The position numbers were made by a program, and so were the translations under genes. Below are positions 41,136 to 50,146 of a stretch of 64,000 bases of DNA, one piece after another. The notes beneath the pieces are model-generated. The model was not told the origin of the DNA. It was given only the letters and a program-made list of their open reading frames with translations, and searched no databases. Source of the stretch: Weizmannia acidilactici. GTDB taxonomy: Bacteria > Bacillota > Bacilli > Bacillales > Bacillaceae_C. Each line of letters starts with the position of its first letter. Positions within the stretch are counted from its first letter, which is position 1. The stretch is from assembly GCF_008974225.1 (NCBI RefSeq), contig NZ_BKZR01000016.1, forward strand, positions 1-64,000. The letters are read 5' to 3'.

Positions 41136-42005
41136 TTAAAAATTAAGGTGTTTTAATTCCCGGTAAACAGCAGCAACATCTTCTTTTCCGGCGCCGTTAG
41201 CTTTTGCATTACGGTATGTTTCTTCAACTGCACCGGCAAGCGGAAGCGACATGGCGTTTTTTTCTATTTCCGCCTTGGCAAGGCCAAGGTCTTTTGACAT
41301 CAGTTCCAGCATGAAAGTGGCAGGGAACGTTTCGTTAAGGAAAGCATTCTTCTTCATTTGGAAAATCGGCGTGTTGCATGCGGAAGCCGAAATCATTTCA
41401 ATGATATTTTCTTTTTTCAGCCCGAGTTTTTCCCCGAGCAGGAGCGCTTCAGATGCGCCCTGGATAATCAGCCCGAGCAACAAATTGATCGATAATTTCG
41501 CGGCGCTGCCTTTCCCGTTTTCTCCAAAATGAATGACCGTTTTTCCAAGTACATCAAAAATCGGGCGGCAAACATCTACTTGTTCTTTTTCGCCGCCGAC
41601 GAGAATCACGAGGTTACCTTCTTTCGCCGGCTGGACAGAGCCCGAAACAGGCGCATCCATGAAGTGGCCGCCTTTTGCTTTAACCCATTCGGCAAAACGA
41701 ACGGAATCGTCGGGGCTAACAGTGCTCATATCGATCACCGTTTTTCCTTCCGATAAACCGGAAAGAATACCGTTTTCTGCCCGCAACACTTCTTCCACCG
41801 CCGCATTATCCGTCAGCATTGTCACAATGACATCCGCTTTTTCTGCAATTTCTTGCGGTGACGTACATACCGTTGCCCCAGATGAAGCCAGCTCTTCCGT
41901 TTTGGATTGCGTGCGGTTGTATACAAATAACTCGAACTTTGCATTTAAAATACGTTTGGCCATTGGGCTTCCCATATGGCCCAGTCCGATCCAGCCAATT
42001 TTCAT
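41136..42005 (-). CDS. ykwC: 3-hydroxyisobutyrate dehydrogenase-family oxidoreductase
   Basis: Beta-hydroxyacid dehydrogenase of 289 aa, matching the length of B. subtilis YkwC. Rossmann motif IGWIGLGHMGSPMAKRIL, NRTQSKTEELASSGA, substrate motif FMDAPVSGSVQPAKEGNLVI near 117, and the catalytic Lys in GKGSAAKLSINLLL near 168. GGAGG lies 8 nt before ATG 42005. The substrate is a small beta-hydroxy acid, not determinable here. Confidence 0.9.
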   Translation of the reverse strand: MKIGWIGLGHMGSPMAKRILNAKFELFVYNRTQSKTEELASSGATVCTSPQEIAEKADVIVTMLTDNAAVEEVLRAENGILSGLSEGKTVIDMSTVSPDDSVRFAEWVKAKGGHFMDAPVSGSVQPAKEGNLVILVGGEKEQVDVCRPIFDVLGKTVIHFGENGKGSAAKLSINLLLGLIIQGASEALLLGEKLGLKKENIIEMISASACNTPIFQMKKNAFLNETFPATFMLELMSKDLGLAKAEIEKNAMSLPLAGAVEETYRNAKANGAGKEDVAAVYRELKHLNF

Positions 42006-42309
42006 TTCAAAAACCTCCAAATATGGACACGATTGGCCCCAAAACAGCATGCTTCGGGGAATATTCCTTTCTTATTCTAATGTTTGCAGAAAAAGAGGGC
42101 AAGAAATACGCAATTTTTGTAGATGTTTTCCGTGTTTGTAAATAGGAAAAAGTGGTACTATCCAGATGCAATTACGGTAACGCCACCATAAATCATCCTA
42201 TTGGGAGTGATCATGATAATAATCAAAGCAGGAAGCTGGAAAATGTTAACTTTTTAAGATATGATGTCAATTATAAAAGCAATCAGCCGGAGAAATATGC
42301 TGAGAAAAC
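42006..42309. other. Intergenic stretch, nothing supported
   Basis: About 300 bp between ykwC and the glg operon end. Only short open frames without ribosome sites occur. No promoter for ykwC could be fixed with confidence. Confidence 0.5.
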
Positions 42310-42312
42310 AGT

Positions 42313-42343
42313 AAAAGGCGCCTTTAGAACTGGGCGTCTTTTC
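42313..42343 (-). terminator. Terminator of the glg operon
   Basis: On the minus strand AAGACGCC pairs with GGCGCCTT around an AGTTCTAAA-type loop, with one mismatch, and T's follow. It lies just after glgA. Confidence 0.6.
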
Positions 42344-42349
42344 CCATGC

Positions 42350-43777
42350 TTATGAAAGTATTTCTTGATACAGCTGAACATACTCATTTGCGGACGCTTT
42401 CCAGCTGAAATCAAGGCTCATCGCCCTTTCCGAAAGCGAACGCCATCTTTTCGGCTGGTAACGGAAAAACCAGACCGCCCTTTCGACCGTATACAGCATA
42501 TCGTGGGCGTTATAATTCGCAAATGAAAAACCATAGCCTTCGTCCGTAAATTCGTTGTAAGGCTGAACGGTATCTTTTAGCCCCCCCGTTTCGCGCACGA
42601 GCGGCAAAGTGCCGTATCGCATCGCGAGTAATTGCCCGATGCCGCACGGTTAAAATTTGGAAGGCATTAAAAACAAATCACTGCCTGCATAAATTTTATG
42701 GGATAACGGTTCATCAAAATAAATATGTACGGACACTTGATCCGGATACTCGCCGGCAAGATGCCGGAATGCTTCTTCATAATGCCATTCCCCAGTGCCG
42801 AGGAGCACAAACTGGACGTTCTGCCCCAATATTTCATGGATGACGCGCAGCACCAGGTCAATCCCTTTTTGTTCCACGAGCCTCGTAACCATTGATACAA
42901 CGGGGATATTGGCATCAACCGGCAAATGTAGCGCTTCCTGCAGTGCTTTTTTATTCTCCAATTTGCCCGTATAATCATTGTATGTAGAAAACAACGCCGG
43001 ATCGGTTGCCGGATTGTATGTATCCGTATCGATTCCGTTTACGATCCCTTTCAGCCGGTTGCTTTTCATCCGCAAAAAGCCGTCAAGATGCTCCCCGTAA
43101 TACGGCATCTGGATTTCGGAAGCATATGCCGGACTGACGGTCGTAATATAGTCCGAATAGGCAAGCCCTGCTTTTAAATAGCTTGCATTGCCGTAAAACT
43201 CGAGCCCGTCAACATGGAAATACAACTCGCTCAAATCAAGCAGATCAGACAGCACACTTTTCGGAAATACACCCTGGTAGCGCAAATTAAGGATTGTAAA
43301 CATCGTTTTGATTCCTTTATAAAAAGGGTGGCTGTTGAAATGTGCTTTTAACAGGACGGGAATCGGCCCCGCCTGCCAGTCATGGCAATGGATGATATCC
43401 GGTTTTTGCTGCAGATACGGAAGGGCTTCAAGCACCGCCCGTGAAAAAAATGCAAACCGTTCGCCGTCATCAAAAAATCCGTAACTGCCGTGCCTTTTAA
43501 AATAATACTCGTTATCCAAAAAATAATAACGGATCCCGCCTTCTTCCAGCGTTTCAATGCCGCAATACTGGTTCCGCCAGCCGACTGGGACCGTGATGCT
43601 GGTCATGAAAGAGAGGCGTTCTTTCACTTCCGGTTTTAGATCTTCGTATTTCGGCAGGATGACAGATGTGTTCACGCCGAGTTTTTTCAGGGATTTAGGC
43701 AATGCGTGAATCACATCGCCCAACCCCCCTGTTTTAATAAATGGTGCGCATTCTGATGCTGCAAACAATACGTTCAT
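42350..43777 (-). pseudogene. glgA: Glycogen synthase with in-frame stop at the catalytic Glu
   Basis: GT5 ADP-glucose:glycogen synthase, 475 codons plus stop. N-terminus LFAASECAPFIKTGGLGDV with the KTGGL ADP-glucose motif, HCHDWQAG near 130, and SMVTRLVEQKGID near 299. At codon 376 (42650-42652) the motif LFLMPSKF-E-PCGIG has TAA instead of GAA. The frame is otherwise intact on both sides (GQLLAMRYGTLPLVRETGGL to the normal end). This Glu matches the active-site Glu377 of the E. coli enzyme. Unless TAA is read through, the product lacks the last 100 residues and the active site. Last gene of glgBCDA; no glgP follows. Confidence 0.93.
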
Positions 43778-43790
43778 GGCTGATCCTCCG

Positions 43791-44906
43791 TCAAATGATT
43801 TCTTTTTTTCTCAAAACTTTAGGGTGCGACGGTGTTCCGACAACAACTTTATGCTGGGTGACGGCCACCTGTTTGTCGGCGATGACATTTTCCAGCACTG
43901 CGTCATCCTCCACTTCTGTTTTTTGCATGACGATGCTGTTTTTGACAACCGCACCTTTTTTGATTTTTACGCCGCGGAATATGATGCTGTTTTCCACGGT
44001 CCCTTCAATATCGCTGCCGTTCGCGATAAAAGAATTTGTGACACGGGCAGCTTGTCCGTATTTTGTCGGCGGTTCATGTTTAATTTTTGTATACACTTCC
44101 CAATCTTCATAAAAGAAAGCGCGGATCGTATCCGGATTGAGCAGGGCCATGTTAGCGGCATGGAAACTGTTCATCGAGTGGATGAAAATCATATTTCCTT
44201 TATGATTAAAAGCTTTTATGTTGTATTTATGGACATTCGCTTTAATCGCGTCTTTTAAAAAGTCGACTTCGCCGTTTTCATAGCAGGTTTGGATCAAGTC
44301 CATGAGCAATGATTTCGGCAGCACATATGTCTCGAGGCAAACACAGTCGCCTTTTTGCGGCGCCGTGAACATATCAATATCCAGGATGTTCCCTTTCTTG
44401 TCCACAGTAACCTGGTGGTAATTCGGCTTTTGGATCGGATCCCCGTCATATTCCCTGTAGACGATCGTGATATCCGCCTGCGTTTTTTCATGAAACTCTA
44501 GTAAAGCGGCTACATCCAGTTTGCTGACTTGGTGCCCTGGAGAAATAATGACAAGATCTGCCGATGTCCGTTCAAAAAATTCCCTGTGGTCATAAAACCC
44601 TTGGATATCGCCCCTTAGTTTGGCATCATCTGAAACGGGCGGCAAAATAAACAGCCCGCCATTATGCCGGTCCAGATCCCATTCTTTCCCTGAACCGAGA
44701 TGGTCCAAGACCGATCTGCCGTTATCTTTCGTAAAAACGGCAACTTGCGAAATTTCGGCATGAATAAAATTGGAAAGCACAAAATCAATGAAACGGTAGC
44801 GCCCCCCAAAAGGAACGGAAGCGAGGCAGCGGTGAAGCGTCAATTCTTTTAAAATCGGTTTTTCGTTGATTAAGTTGATAACCCCTAGCACATTCGTCAT
44901 ATCCAT
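43791..44906 (-). CDS. glgD: GlgD subunit of ADP-glucose pyrophosphorylase
   Basis: A 371-aa homologue of GlgC that lacks the full catalytic signature: the GlgC start GGQGTRL is replaced by LGVINLINEKPILKELTLHR, while SVPFGGRYRFIDFVLSN is kept. In Bacillus, GlgD raises the activity of GlgC in a heteromeric enzyme. It has an N-terminal nucleotidyltransferase domain and a C-terminal left-handed beta helix (about 280-360). It lies between glgC (11 bp) and glgA (13 bp) in the operon. Confidence 0.92.
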   Translation of the reverse strand: MDMTNVLGVINLINEKPILKELTLHRCLASVPFGGRYRFIDFVLSNFIHAEISQVAVFTKDNGRSVLDHLGSGKEWDLDRHNGGLFILPPVSDDAKLRGDIQGFYDHREFFERTSADLVIISPGHQVSKLDVAALLEFHEKTQADITIVYREYDGDPIQKPNYHQVTVDKKGNILDIDMFTAPQKGDCVCLETYVLPKSLLMDLIQTCYENGEVDFLKDAIKANVHKYNIKAFNHKGNMIFIHSMNSFHAANMALLNPDTIRAFFYEDWEVYTKIKHEPPTKYGQAARVTNSFIANGSDIEGTVENSIIFRGVKIKKGAVVKNSIVMQKTEVEDDAVLENVIADKQVAVTQHKVVVGTPSHPKVLRKKEII

Positions 44907-44917
44907 CGTCCCTTTTC

Positions 44918-46072
44918 TTATAAAACTTCTTTTATGTCTGTTTCTTCCATCGTTTGCGGGCAGCTGTAGAGCCGTACTTCGTTTGCTTTTAACGGCGCGA
45001 TTTTTTTTCCGCTTTCGATAATCGTATTGCTTGCGATAATGGCATGCTCTATTGTGACATTATTTCCGATTGTGACATTCGGCATAATCACCGAGTCTTT
45101 AATAAAGCTGTTTTTTCCGACATAAACAATGTGCGAGATCACCGAGTGGCATATATTTCCGTATATCCAGCTGCCCTCGTTGATTAAAGAATTTTTGATA
45201 TTCGCTTCCGGCGCAATATACTGGGGCGGATGGTTCGCATCCCCGGTAAAAATCCTCCAATCCGGGTCGTCCAGTTCAAAAGCCGGCTCGTCTTCCAATA
45301 AATCCATATGGGCTTCCCAGAAGCTTTGTACTGTGCCGACATCTTTCCAGTAGCCGCTGAACTGATATGCATATATTTTATTTTTATCTTTCAGCATTTT
45401 TGGAATAATATCTTTTCCGAAATCATTAGATGAACCACTGTTTTTCTCGTCCTGGACCAAATATTGGCGCAAAAGCTTCCAATTAAATAAATAGACGCCC
45501 ATAGAAGCGAGATTACTTTTTGGGAACTGCGGTTTTTCCTCAAACTCTACGATTTTTCCTTCGGAGTTGGTCACCATAATGCCAAAGCGGCCAGCTTCCT
45601 GCCAAGGGACTTCGATGACAGCGATGCTCACCTGTGCCCCTTTTTCAATATGGTATTTCAATAATTTACGGTAATCCATTTTATATATATGGTCGCCGGA
45701 AAGGATCAGCACGAATTCCGGGTTGTAATGGTCAATATAATGGATATTTTGGTAAACCGCATTGGCCGTGCCTTTATACCATTTTCCGCCGTCTTTTCCC
45801 ACATACGGGGGCAATACGGCTGCCCCGCCGTAATTCCGATCCAAATCCCATGCCCTGCCGTTCCCGACATAGGAATTTAAAATATGTGGTTCATACTGCG
45901 TCAGCACCCCGACCGTGTCAATACCTGAGTGCATGCAGTTGCTTAACGAAAAATCTATAATTCTATATTTTCCTCCAAAAGGTACTGCAGGTTTTGCAAG
46001 CTGGGAAGTCAAATCGCCAAGCCTTGTCCCCTGCCCGCCTGCTAGTAACATTGCCATCCATTTCTTTTCCAT
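44918..46072 (-). CDS. glgC: Glucose-1-phosphate adenylyltransferase
   Basis: ADP-glucose pyrophosphorylase of 384 aa, making ADP-glucose from ATP and glucose-1-phosphate, the committed step of glycogen synthesis. Motifs: AMLLAGGQGTRLGDLTSQLA, KPAVPFGGKYRIIDF, GDHIYKMDY near 128, IVEFEEKPQ near 165 and SMGVYLFNW. The C-terminal beta-helix repeats start near 290. Its ATG overlaps the glgB stop codon by one base (TAATG), indicating coupled translation. Confidence 0.95.
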   Translation of the reverse strand: MEKKWMAMLLAGGQGTRLGDLTSQLAKPAVPFGGKYRIIDFSLSNCMHSGIDTVGVLTQYEPHILNSYVGNGRAWDLDRNYGGAAVLPPYVGKDGGKWYKGTANAVYQNIHYIDHYNPEFVLILSGDHIYKMDYRKLLKYHIEKGAQVSIAVIEVPWQEAGRFGIMVTNSEGKIVEFEEKPQFPKSNLASMGVYLFNWKLLRQYLVQDEKNSGSSNDFGKDIIPKMLKDKNKIYAYQFSGYWKDVGTVQSFWEAHMDLLEDEPAFELDDPDWRIFTGDANHPPQYIAPEANIKNSLINEGSWIYGNICHSVISHIVYVGKNSFIKDSVIMPNVTIGNNVTIEHAIIASNTIIESGKKIAPLKANEVRLYSCPQTMEETDIKEVL

Positions 46073-48012
46073 TATTTTTTGCCACCCCTTCGCCGTTTTG
46101 CTGTTAGTTTTTTGAATATGACCGCACTTAATGGGGGAATGCTGATTTCCATGCTGTAAGGCTGATTGTGGAAAGGCTTTTTATCCACTTGAATTGCATT
46201 TTTATTTAGCAGCCCCCCGCCACCAAACCGTTCGTCATCCGTGCTAAAAATTTCAATATATTTTCCATACGAAGGGACGCCGATCCTGAATTTTTCATAT
46301 GCTACTTTTGAAAAATTACATAAAACAATGCAATAGTCACCTTTTCGTTTCCCTCTCCTAATAAAAACTATGATGCTTTGCCGGCTATTATTCGGGTCTA
46401 TCCATTCAAAGCTTTCCTGCTCGTGGTCCAGCCGCCACAAACTTCTCATTTCTTTATAAAAATCATTAAAATCTTTTGTAAACCGGAAAAATTTCTGATG
46501 GGTTTCGAATTCAAACAAGTTCCAATCCAATTGCGTCAAGTCTTTCCATTCATCAAACTGGCCGAACTCACTGCCCATGAATAGTAATTTTTTTCCCGGA
46601 TGCGTCATAAAGTAAGCGTATAATAGGCGCAAGTTTGCAAATTTTTGCGAAAAATCTCCTGGCATCTTGTTTAGCAGCGATCTTTTCCCGTAAACCACTT
46701 CATCGTGCGAAAAAGGCAGCACATAGTTTTCGGAAAAAGCGTAATGCATGGAAAATGTCAAAAAGTCATGGACTTCCTGCCGTTTTTCCTCCGCCGTCTG
46801 CATATAGCGGAGCACATCATGGACCCAGCCCATATTCCATTTAAAATTAAAGCCGAGGCCGCCTGCGTATGTAGGCGCTGTGACGAGCGGCCAGGCCGTC
46901 GCTTCTTCCGCCATCATCAGCGCGTGGGGGAATTTCTTAAAAACGGCTTCGTTTAATTTTTTCAAAAAAGCGACAGCTTCTAAATTTACATCGCCGCCGC
47001 ATTGGTTGGTGATTTTTTTCGCGTCCCCCCTGTCATGGTTTAAATAAATAAGAGACGAAACAGCATCCACCCGAAATCCATCAATATGGTAAACATCCAT
47101 CCAAAAAATGGCATTTGAAATTAAGAAGCTGGATATTTCGGGTTTTTGAAAATCGAAGTTATATGTACCCCAAATCGGCCTTTCCGCTTTATCGGGATCA
47201 GCGGGCTCATAAAGCGGCGTCCCGTCAAAACGCCCCAAGCCGTGTGCATCTTTGCAAAAATGGACAGGAACCCAATCCAAAATCACACCAATGCCGTTTT
47301 GATGGCATTTGTCGATGAAATACATGAAATCATCCGGTTTCCCGTAGCGGCTTGTAGGCGCATAGAACCCCGTGATTTGGTAACCCCAGGAACGGTCAAA
47401 AGGATGTTCCATGATCGGCATGAGTTCAATATGTGTGTAGCCGTGATCCGCAACATAGCCAATTAACATGTCCGCTATTTCGCGGTAGGTGTAAAAATCG
47501 CCGTTTTCCTTCTTTTTCCATGAGCCGAAATGCATTTCGTAAATCAACATCGGTTCATGGTACGGATCGTATTTCGCTTTATGGGCCATCCACCTGTGGT
47601 CGTGCCATTTATACTTTCCAAGGTCGTGAACAATGGAAGCGGTGCGCGGACGGACTTCTGAATAAAAAGCATACGGGTCGGCTTTTAAAAATTTCTCCCC
47701 TTTTGGCCCGGTGATTTCATATTTATACAGTTCGCCCGCCCGGAGCCCGGGAACAAACAATACCCAAATACCCGAATCCTTTACTTTCTGCATCCGGTGC
47801 TTGCTGCCGTCCCAGTCGTTAAAATCACCGGCAACGGACACAGCTTTCGCATGCGGGGCCCAGACTGCAAACCGTACGCCTTTTTCTCCGCCCACTTCCG
47901 CCACATGCGCACCAAGCATGTGGTAACTTTCATAAAGTGTTCCTTCATGAAACAAATAAAGCTCAAAATCAGTAGGAGCGATTTGTTGCGAATCTTTCAC
48001 TGTCTTTACCAA
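46072..48012 (-). CDS. glgB: 1,4-alpha-glucan branching enzyme
   Basis: GH13 branching enzyme of about 646 aa. N-terminal CBM48 domain (FAVWAPHAKAVSVAGDFNDW near 50), catalytic barrel with DWVPVHF near 245, GFRVDAVSS near 315 (nucleophile Asp), MAEEATAWP near 370 (acid/base Glu) and PFSHDEV near 440, then a C-terminal beta domain. TTG 48012 is 7 nt after GGAGG, better than GTG 48018, which is 1 nt away. First gene of glgBCDA and separated from the upstream GH15 gene by a large terminator. Confidence 0.94.
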   Translation of the reverse strand: MVKTVKDSQQIAPTDFELYLFHEGTLYESYHMLGAHVAEVGGEKGVRFAVWAPHAKAVSVAGDFNDWDGSKHRMQKVKDSGIWVLFVPGLRAGELYKYEITGPKGEKFLKADPYAFYSEVRPRTASIVHDLGKYKWHDHRWMAHKAKYDPYHEPMLIYEMHFGSWKKKENGDFYTYREIADMLIGYVADHGYTHIELMPIMEHPFDRSWGYQITGFYAPTSRYGKPDDFMYFIDKCHQNGIGVILDWVPVHFCKDAHGLGRFDGTPLYEPADPDKAERPIWGTYNFDFQKPEISSFLISNAIFWMDVYHIDGFRVDAVSSLIYLNHDRGDAKKITNQCGGDVNLEAVAFLKKLNEAVFKKFPHALMMAEEATAWPLVTAPTYAGGLGFNFKWNMGWVHDVLRYMQTAEEKRQEVHDFLTFSMHYAFSENYVLPFSHDEVVYGKRSLLNKMPGDFSQKFANLRLLYAYFMTHPGKKLLFMGSEFGQFDEWKDLTQLDWNLFEFETHQKFFRFTKDFNDFYKEMRSLWRLDHEQESFEWIDPNNSRQSIIVFIRRGKRKGDYCIVLCNFSKVAYEKFRIGVPSYGKYIEIFSTDDERFGGGGLLNKNAIQVDKKPFHNQPYSMEISIPPLSAVIFKKLTAKRRRGGKK

Positions 48013-48171
48013 TGTCACACCTCCGCCTAATCAGCATATTTGTTTATATTCGTTAGGAATTTTATGAATCCTGCAAAAAAAAGCAGTCTAGTTTTGTCGA
48101 ATTCATGATATTTACAAATTTATTCAAATATTTCCGTTTTCACATTTTTTTGGGGGATTGTTGGGAAAAAT

Positions 48172-48250
48172 AAAAAAGCTGTTTTAAATTCCGCGCCGCA
48201 TTTTCAATGTAAAAGAATATGCAGGCACTTTTAAAACAGCTTTTTTATTT
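48172..48250. terminator. Large bidirectional hairpin between the GH15 gene and glgB
   Basis: AAAAAAGCTGTTTTAAA at 48172-48188 and TTTTAAAACAGCTTTTTT near 48230-48247 form a 17-bp stem around a loop of about 42 nt, with A/T runs outside. It probably ends the GH15 transcript. Confidence 0.8.
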
Positions 48251-48272
48251 TTCCCGGAATTGTGGTTTTTTT

Positions 48273-49268
48273 TTAGTTAACATTCATTGTTTTTAAAAAC
48301 TGATACGCTAACGAAACCGACCAGGCGAGCGGGTTGTTCGCATTCGGTTCGTATTTTCCGCCAATGTACAACTCCGGCACTTCCCAATTTTCCGTAATGA
48401 CGCTTTTCGTTTTTTCCACATATTCATTCGCTTTATCATACATACCCAATTCGTAGAAGCACAAACCGAGCCATGGAAATCCGAAGCACCACTCGGCTTC
48501 GCTGCCTTCGTTGTAATATTTGTCATTCACATAGCGTATGCAGCCGTATTTGCGTTCAAGCGTCGTTGTAATATCTTCCAGTATCCTGAGCGCCATTTGC
48601 CGGTCAACAAGCCGGTAAGGATAGATCAAGGACAATAAGGCCAGGTCGGTCGGTTTAGTGGCGCTTTCCCGCGGCAACAGCTTTTCGAGCGTTTCTTCCC
48701 CTTTTTCGATCAGTTCGTCTTTCACATTAACAAGCATTTTAACAGCTTTTAAACCGGCTACACATGCCCCGACACTCGAAGCATGGACTTCCATGTTTTC
48801 TTCCCACATACCATTGTCTTCTGCCTGCCAATACTGCAGGCATTCCAAATAATCGACAAGTTTTTGGATCACATCCAGGTCTTTTTGGCTGCGGATGATT
48901 TTCTGGCCGTGGTGGATGCCCTCGCCCACCCCCCAAAGGAAAGCGCCGACCGCATCGTTTTGCGCATGGCCCCATTCCTGCGGGAGTTCCTCAAGGTCTG
49001 TGGAATAGCGTGCATGGATATATTCGAACAAATAACGCGGTTTTTTCTTCGTATGGATATCGAGTTTCCATTCGTAGCGGATAAACATATCCAGCAATGC
49101 ATGGTAAGCTTTTTCATAATACGGGGATGGCGTAGCTAAAAAAGGCAGTACGGTATAAACAACATCTCTGATCCACACATAATGGTATTCCGGAGACAGG
49201 CTGGCGGTAAAGGCGCCGTTCGGCAGTCGCATGCGTTCAATGACCTTAACGGCTTTCTCGATGTTCAC
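48273..49268 (-). CDS. GH15-type glucoamylase-family protein
   Basis: A 331-aa (alpha/alpha)6-barrel glycoside hydrolase family 15 type protein: MRLPNGAFTASLSPEYHYVWIRDVVY at the N-terminus (the WIRD-type subsite), WGHAQNDAVGAFLWGV near 130, MWEENMEVHASSVGACVAGL near 183 with a likely acid Glu, and a C-terminal GKYEPNANNPLAWSVSLAY. It has no signal peptide, so it acts in the cytosol. Next to glgBCDA it probably trims glycogen or maltodextrins, perhaps standing in for the missing glgP. A cre site lies 93 bp upstream. Confidence 0.8.
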   Translation of the reverse strand: MNIEKAVKVIERMRLPNGAFTASLSPEYHYVWIRDVVYTVLPFLATPSPYYEKAYHALLDMFIRYEWKLDIHTKKKPRYLFEYIHARYSTDLEELPQEWGHAQNDAVGAFLWGVGEGIHHGQKIIRSQKDLDVIQKLVDYLECLQYWQAEDNGMWEENMEVHASSVGACVAGLKAVKMLVNVKDELIEKGEETLEKLLPRESATKPTDLALLSLIYPYRLVDRQMALRILEDITTTLERKYGCIRYVNDKYYNEGSEAEWCFGFPWLGLCFYELGMYDKANEYVEKTKSVITENWEVPELYIGGKYEPNANNPLAWSVSLAYQFLKTMNVN

Positions 49269-49360
49269 TGTTTTTCACCTCCAAAAGTTGATCCATACCA
49301 TTAGTGTTGGCAAGAAAGTTACCATTTATAACCATTTCAAAATCTGCGTCACTCCCCCTA

Positions 49361-49376
49361 TGTAAAGCGCTTTCAA
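49361..49376 (-). promoter_or_regulatory. cre site upstream of the GH15 gene
   Basis: On the minus strand TTGAAAGCGCTTTACA, with the perfect cre core AAAGCGCTTT. CcpA would control the GH15 gene, whose start is 93 bp away. A possible TATAAA -10 lies downstream near 49326. Confidence 0.72.
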
Positions 49377-49660
49377 AAATAAGAATTTTTTCCGCCATAC
49401 CTCTTTTCACCCATCAGTCCGCCGGAAAAGGTGTCGATGTCGAGGTACTTCCCTTCCTTTAAACCGGCTGTTTTTTTCTATATATTATGTTTGAACTTAT
49501 TGGATGATTATTTTGAATGCCTAATCGGGCCCGATTTTGTGCCAATTCCGTAGCAATTTTTATGTGTGTTTCCTTGATTTCATTCAACGTCTGGGGAATG
49601 AAAACCGTATTCCGTATCAATGTTCTTTCATTTCGCCTTTATCCTTAACTGTTATATATA
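49377..49660. other. Gene-free stretch left of the right Ter cluster
   Basis: No gene, hairpin or known site is supported. It ends in a run of TA dinucleotides (49652-49666) that directly abuts Ter-like site R1. The whole gap between the GH15 gene and ypzG (615 bp) is one of the longest non-coding stretches in the window. Confidence 0.5.
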
Positions 49661-49668
49661 TATATATG

Positions 49669-49683
49669 TGTGTTATCAGCACA
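49669..49683 (-). other. Ter-like site R1, opposite orientation
   Basis: On the minus strand the core is TGTGC-TGAT-AACACA within CAATGTGCTGATAACACACA. It has all fixed bases of the left-hand sites (TGTGC-N4-AACACA) but the reverse orientation, and lies 31 kb from them. It would stop forks moving rightward if polarity follows B. subtilis. Confidence 0.75.
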
Positions 49684-49762
49684 TTGTGTTATAAGTATGA
49701 TGACGTGTTTTGTACCAAGAGTTTAGTGTGATAATTCTCTTTTAGCGCAATGTGTAAGATGA

Positions 49763-49777
49763 TTGTTATTTTGCACA
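49763..49777 (-). other. Weaker Ter-like site R2
   Basis: On the minus strand CAATGTGCAAAATAACAATC preceded by ACTAATCA, resembling the B. subtilis Ter layout ACTAA...ATGTAC...AAAT. Only the TGTGC half is conserved exactly, so RTP affinity may be lower. Confidence 0.45.
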
Positions 49778-49789
49778 TTGTGATTAGTA

Positions 49790-49813
49790 AGATGTGTAAT
49801 TTTTCTCACATCT
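49790..49813. repeat. AGATGTG dyad beside the Ter-like sites
   Basis: AGATGTG at 49790-49796 and CACATCT at 49807-49813 are perfect inverted arms with a 10-bp AT spacer. They share the TGTG/CACA half-site of the Ter-like cores but with wider spacing. Confidence 0.45.
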
Positions 49814-49883
49814 GTACAACCTAAATTTGATATTCGTTAAAGAATATCAATAGGGTATCCAAATCCTTCCAAGAGGTGATGGT

Positions 49884-50036
49884 ATGAGCTACAAAGATCA
49901 GCTGGACCCGCATTCCGAGTTGTTCCACCATAATTGGACGCGGCGCAAGCATACAAAATCCCAGGTGAACGGACAAACGGAAGTCACCCAAAACACGATC
50001 ATCTTGAGGAGCAATGCAAAAGCGCATCGCTGGTGA
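49884..50036 (+). CDS. ypzG: YpzG family small protein
   Basis: A 50-aa protein: SYKDQLDPHSELFHHNWTRR, then KSQVNGQTEVTQNTIILRSN. The QVNGETEVSQNTI-type core is the signature of the YpzG family, small conserved proteins of Bacillus with unknown role. AGAGGTGAT lies 5-8 nt before ATG 49884. It is followed at once by a terminator and then by a small RNA gene. Confidence 0.8.
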   Translation: MSYKDQLDPHSELFHHNWTRRKHTKSQVNGQTEVTQNTIILRSNAKAHRW

Positions 50037-50040
50037 GGAT

Positions 50041-50077
50041 ACAAAAAAAGCCGGGTGGTTTGCCCGGCTTTTTTGTT
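50041..50077 (+). terminator. Terminator of ypzG
   Basis: AAAAAAGCCGGG and CCCGGCTTTTTT form a perfect stem with a short loop and a T-run. Confidence 0.93.
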
Positions 50078-50112
50078 TGGGACGGAAAAATCCGGTTTTT
50101 TAATTTGTCCCC

Positions 50113-50141
50113 TTGTTTTTCTTTGTTTGTCATGATATAGT
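50113..50141 (+). promoter_or_regulatory. Promoter of the small RNA gene
   Basis: TTGTTT at 50113-50118, a 17-bp spacer and TATAGT at 50136-50141 with a TGA extended -10. The predicted transcript starts near 50147, with no ribosome site or open frame behind it. Confidence 0.7.
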
Positions 50142-50146
50142 AGTGA

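Noticed and set aside
46717..46727. Ter-like CTATGTGC on the minus strand inside glgB
   Set aside because: Only the 5' half matches; AACACA is absent and the sequence is explained by conserved glgB codons.
49652..49667. TA-dinucleotide run as a promoter
   Set aside because: A simple repeat with no -35 partner and no gene directly behind it.
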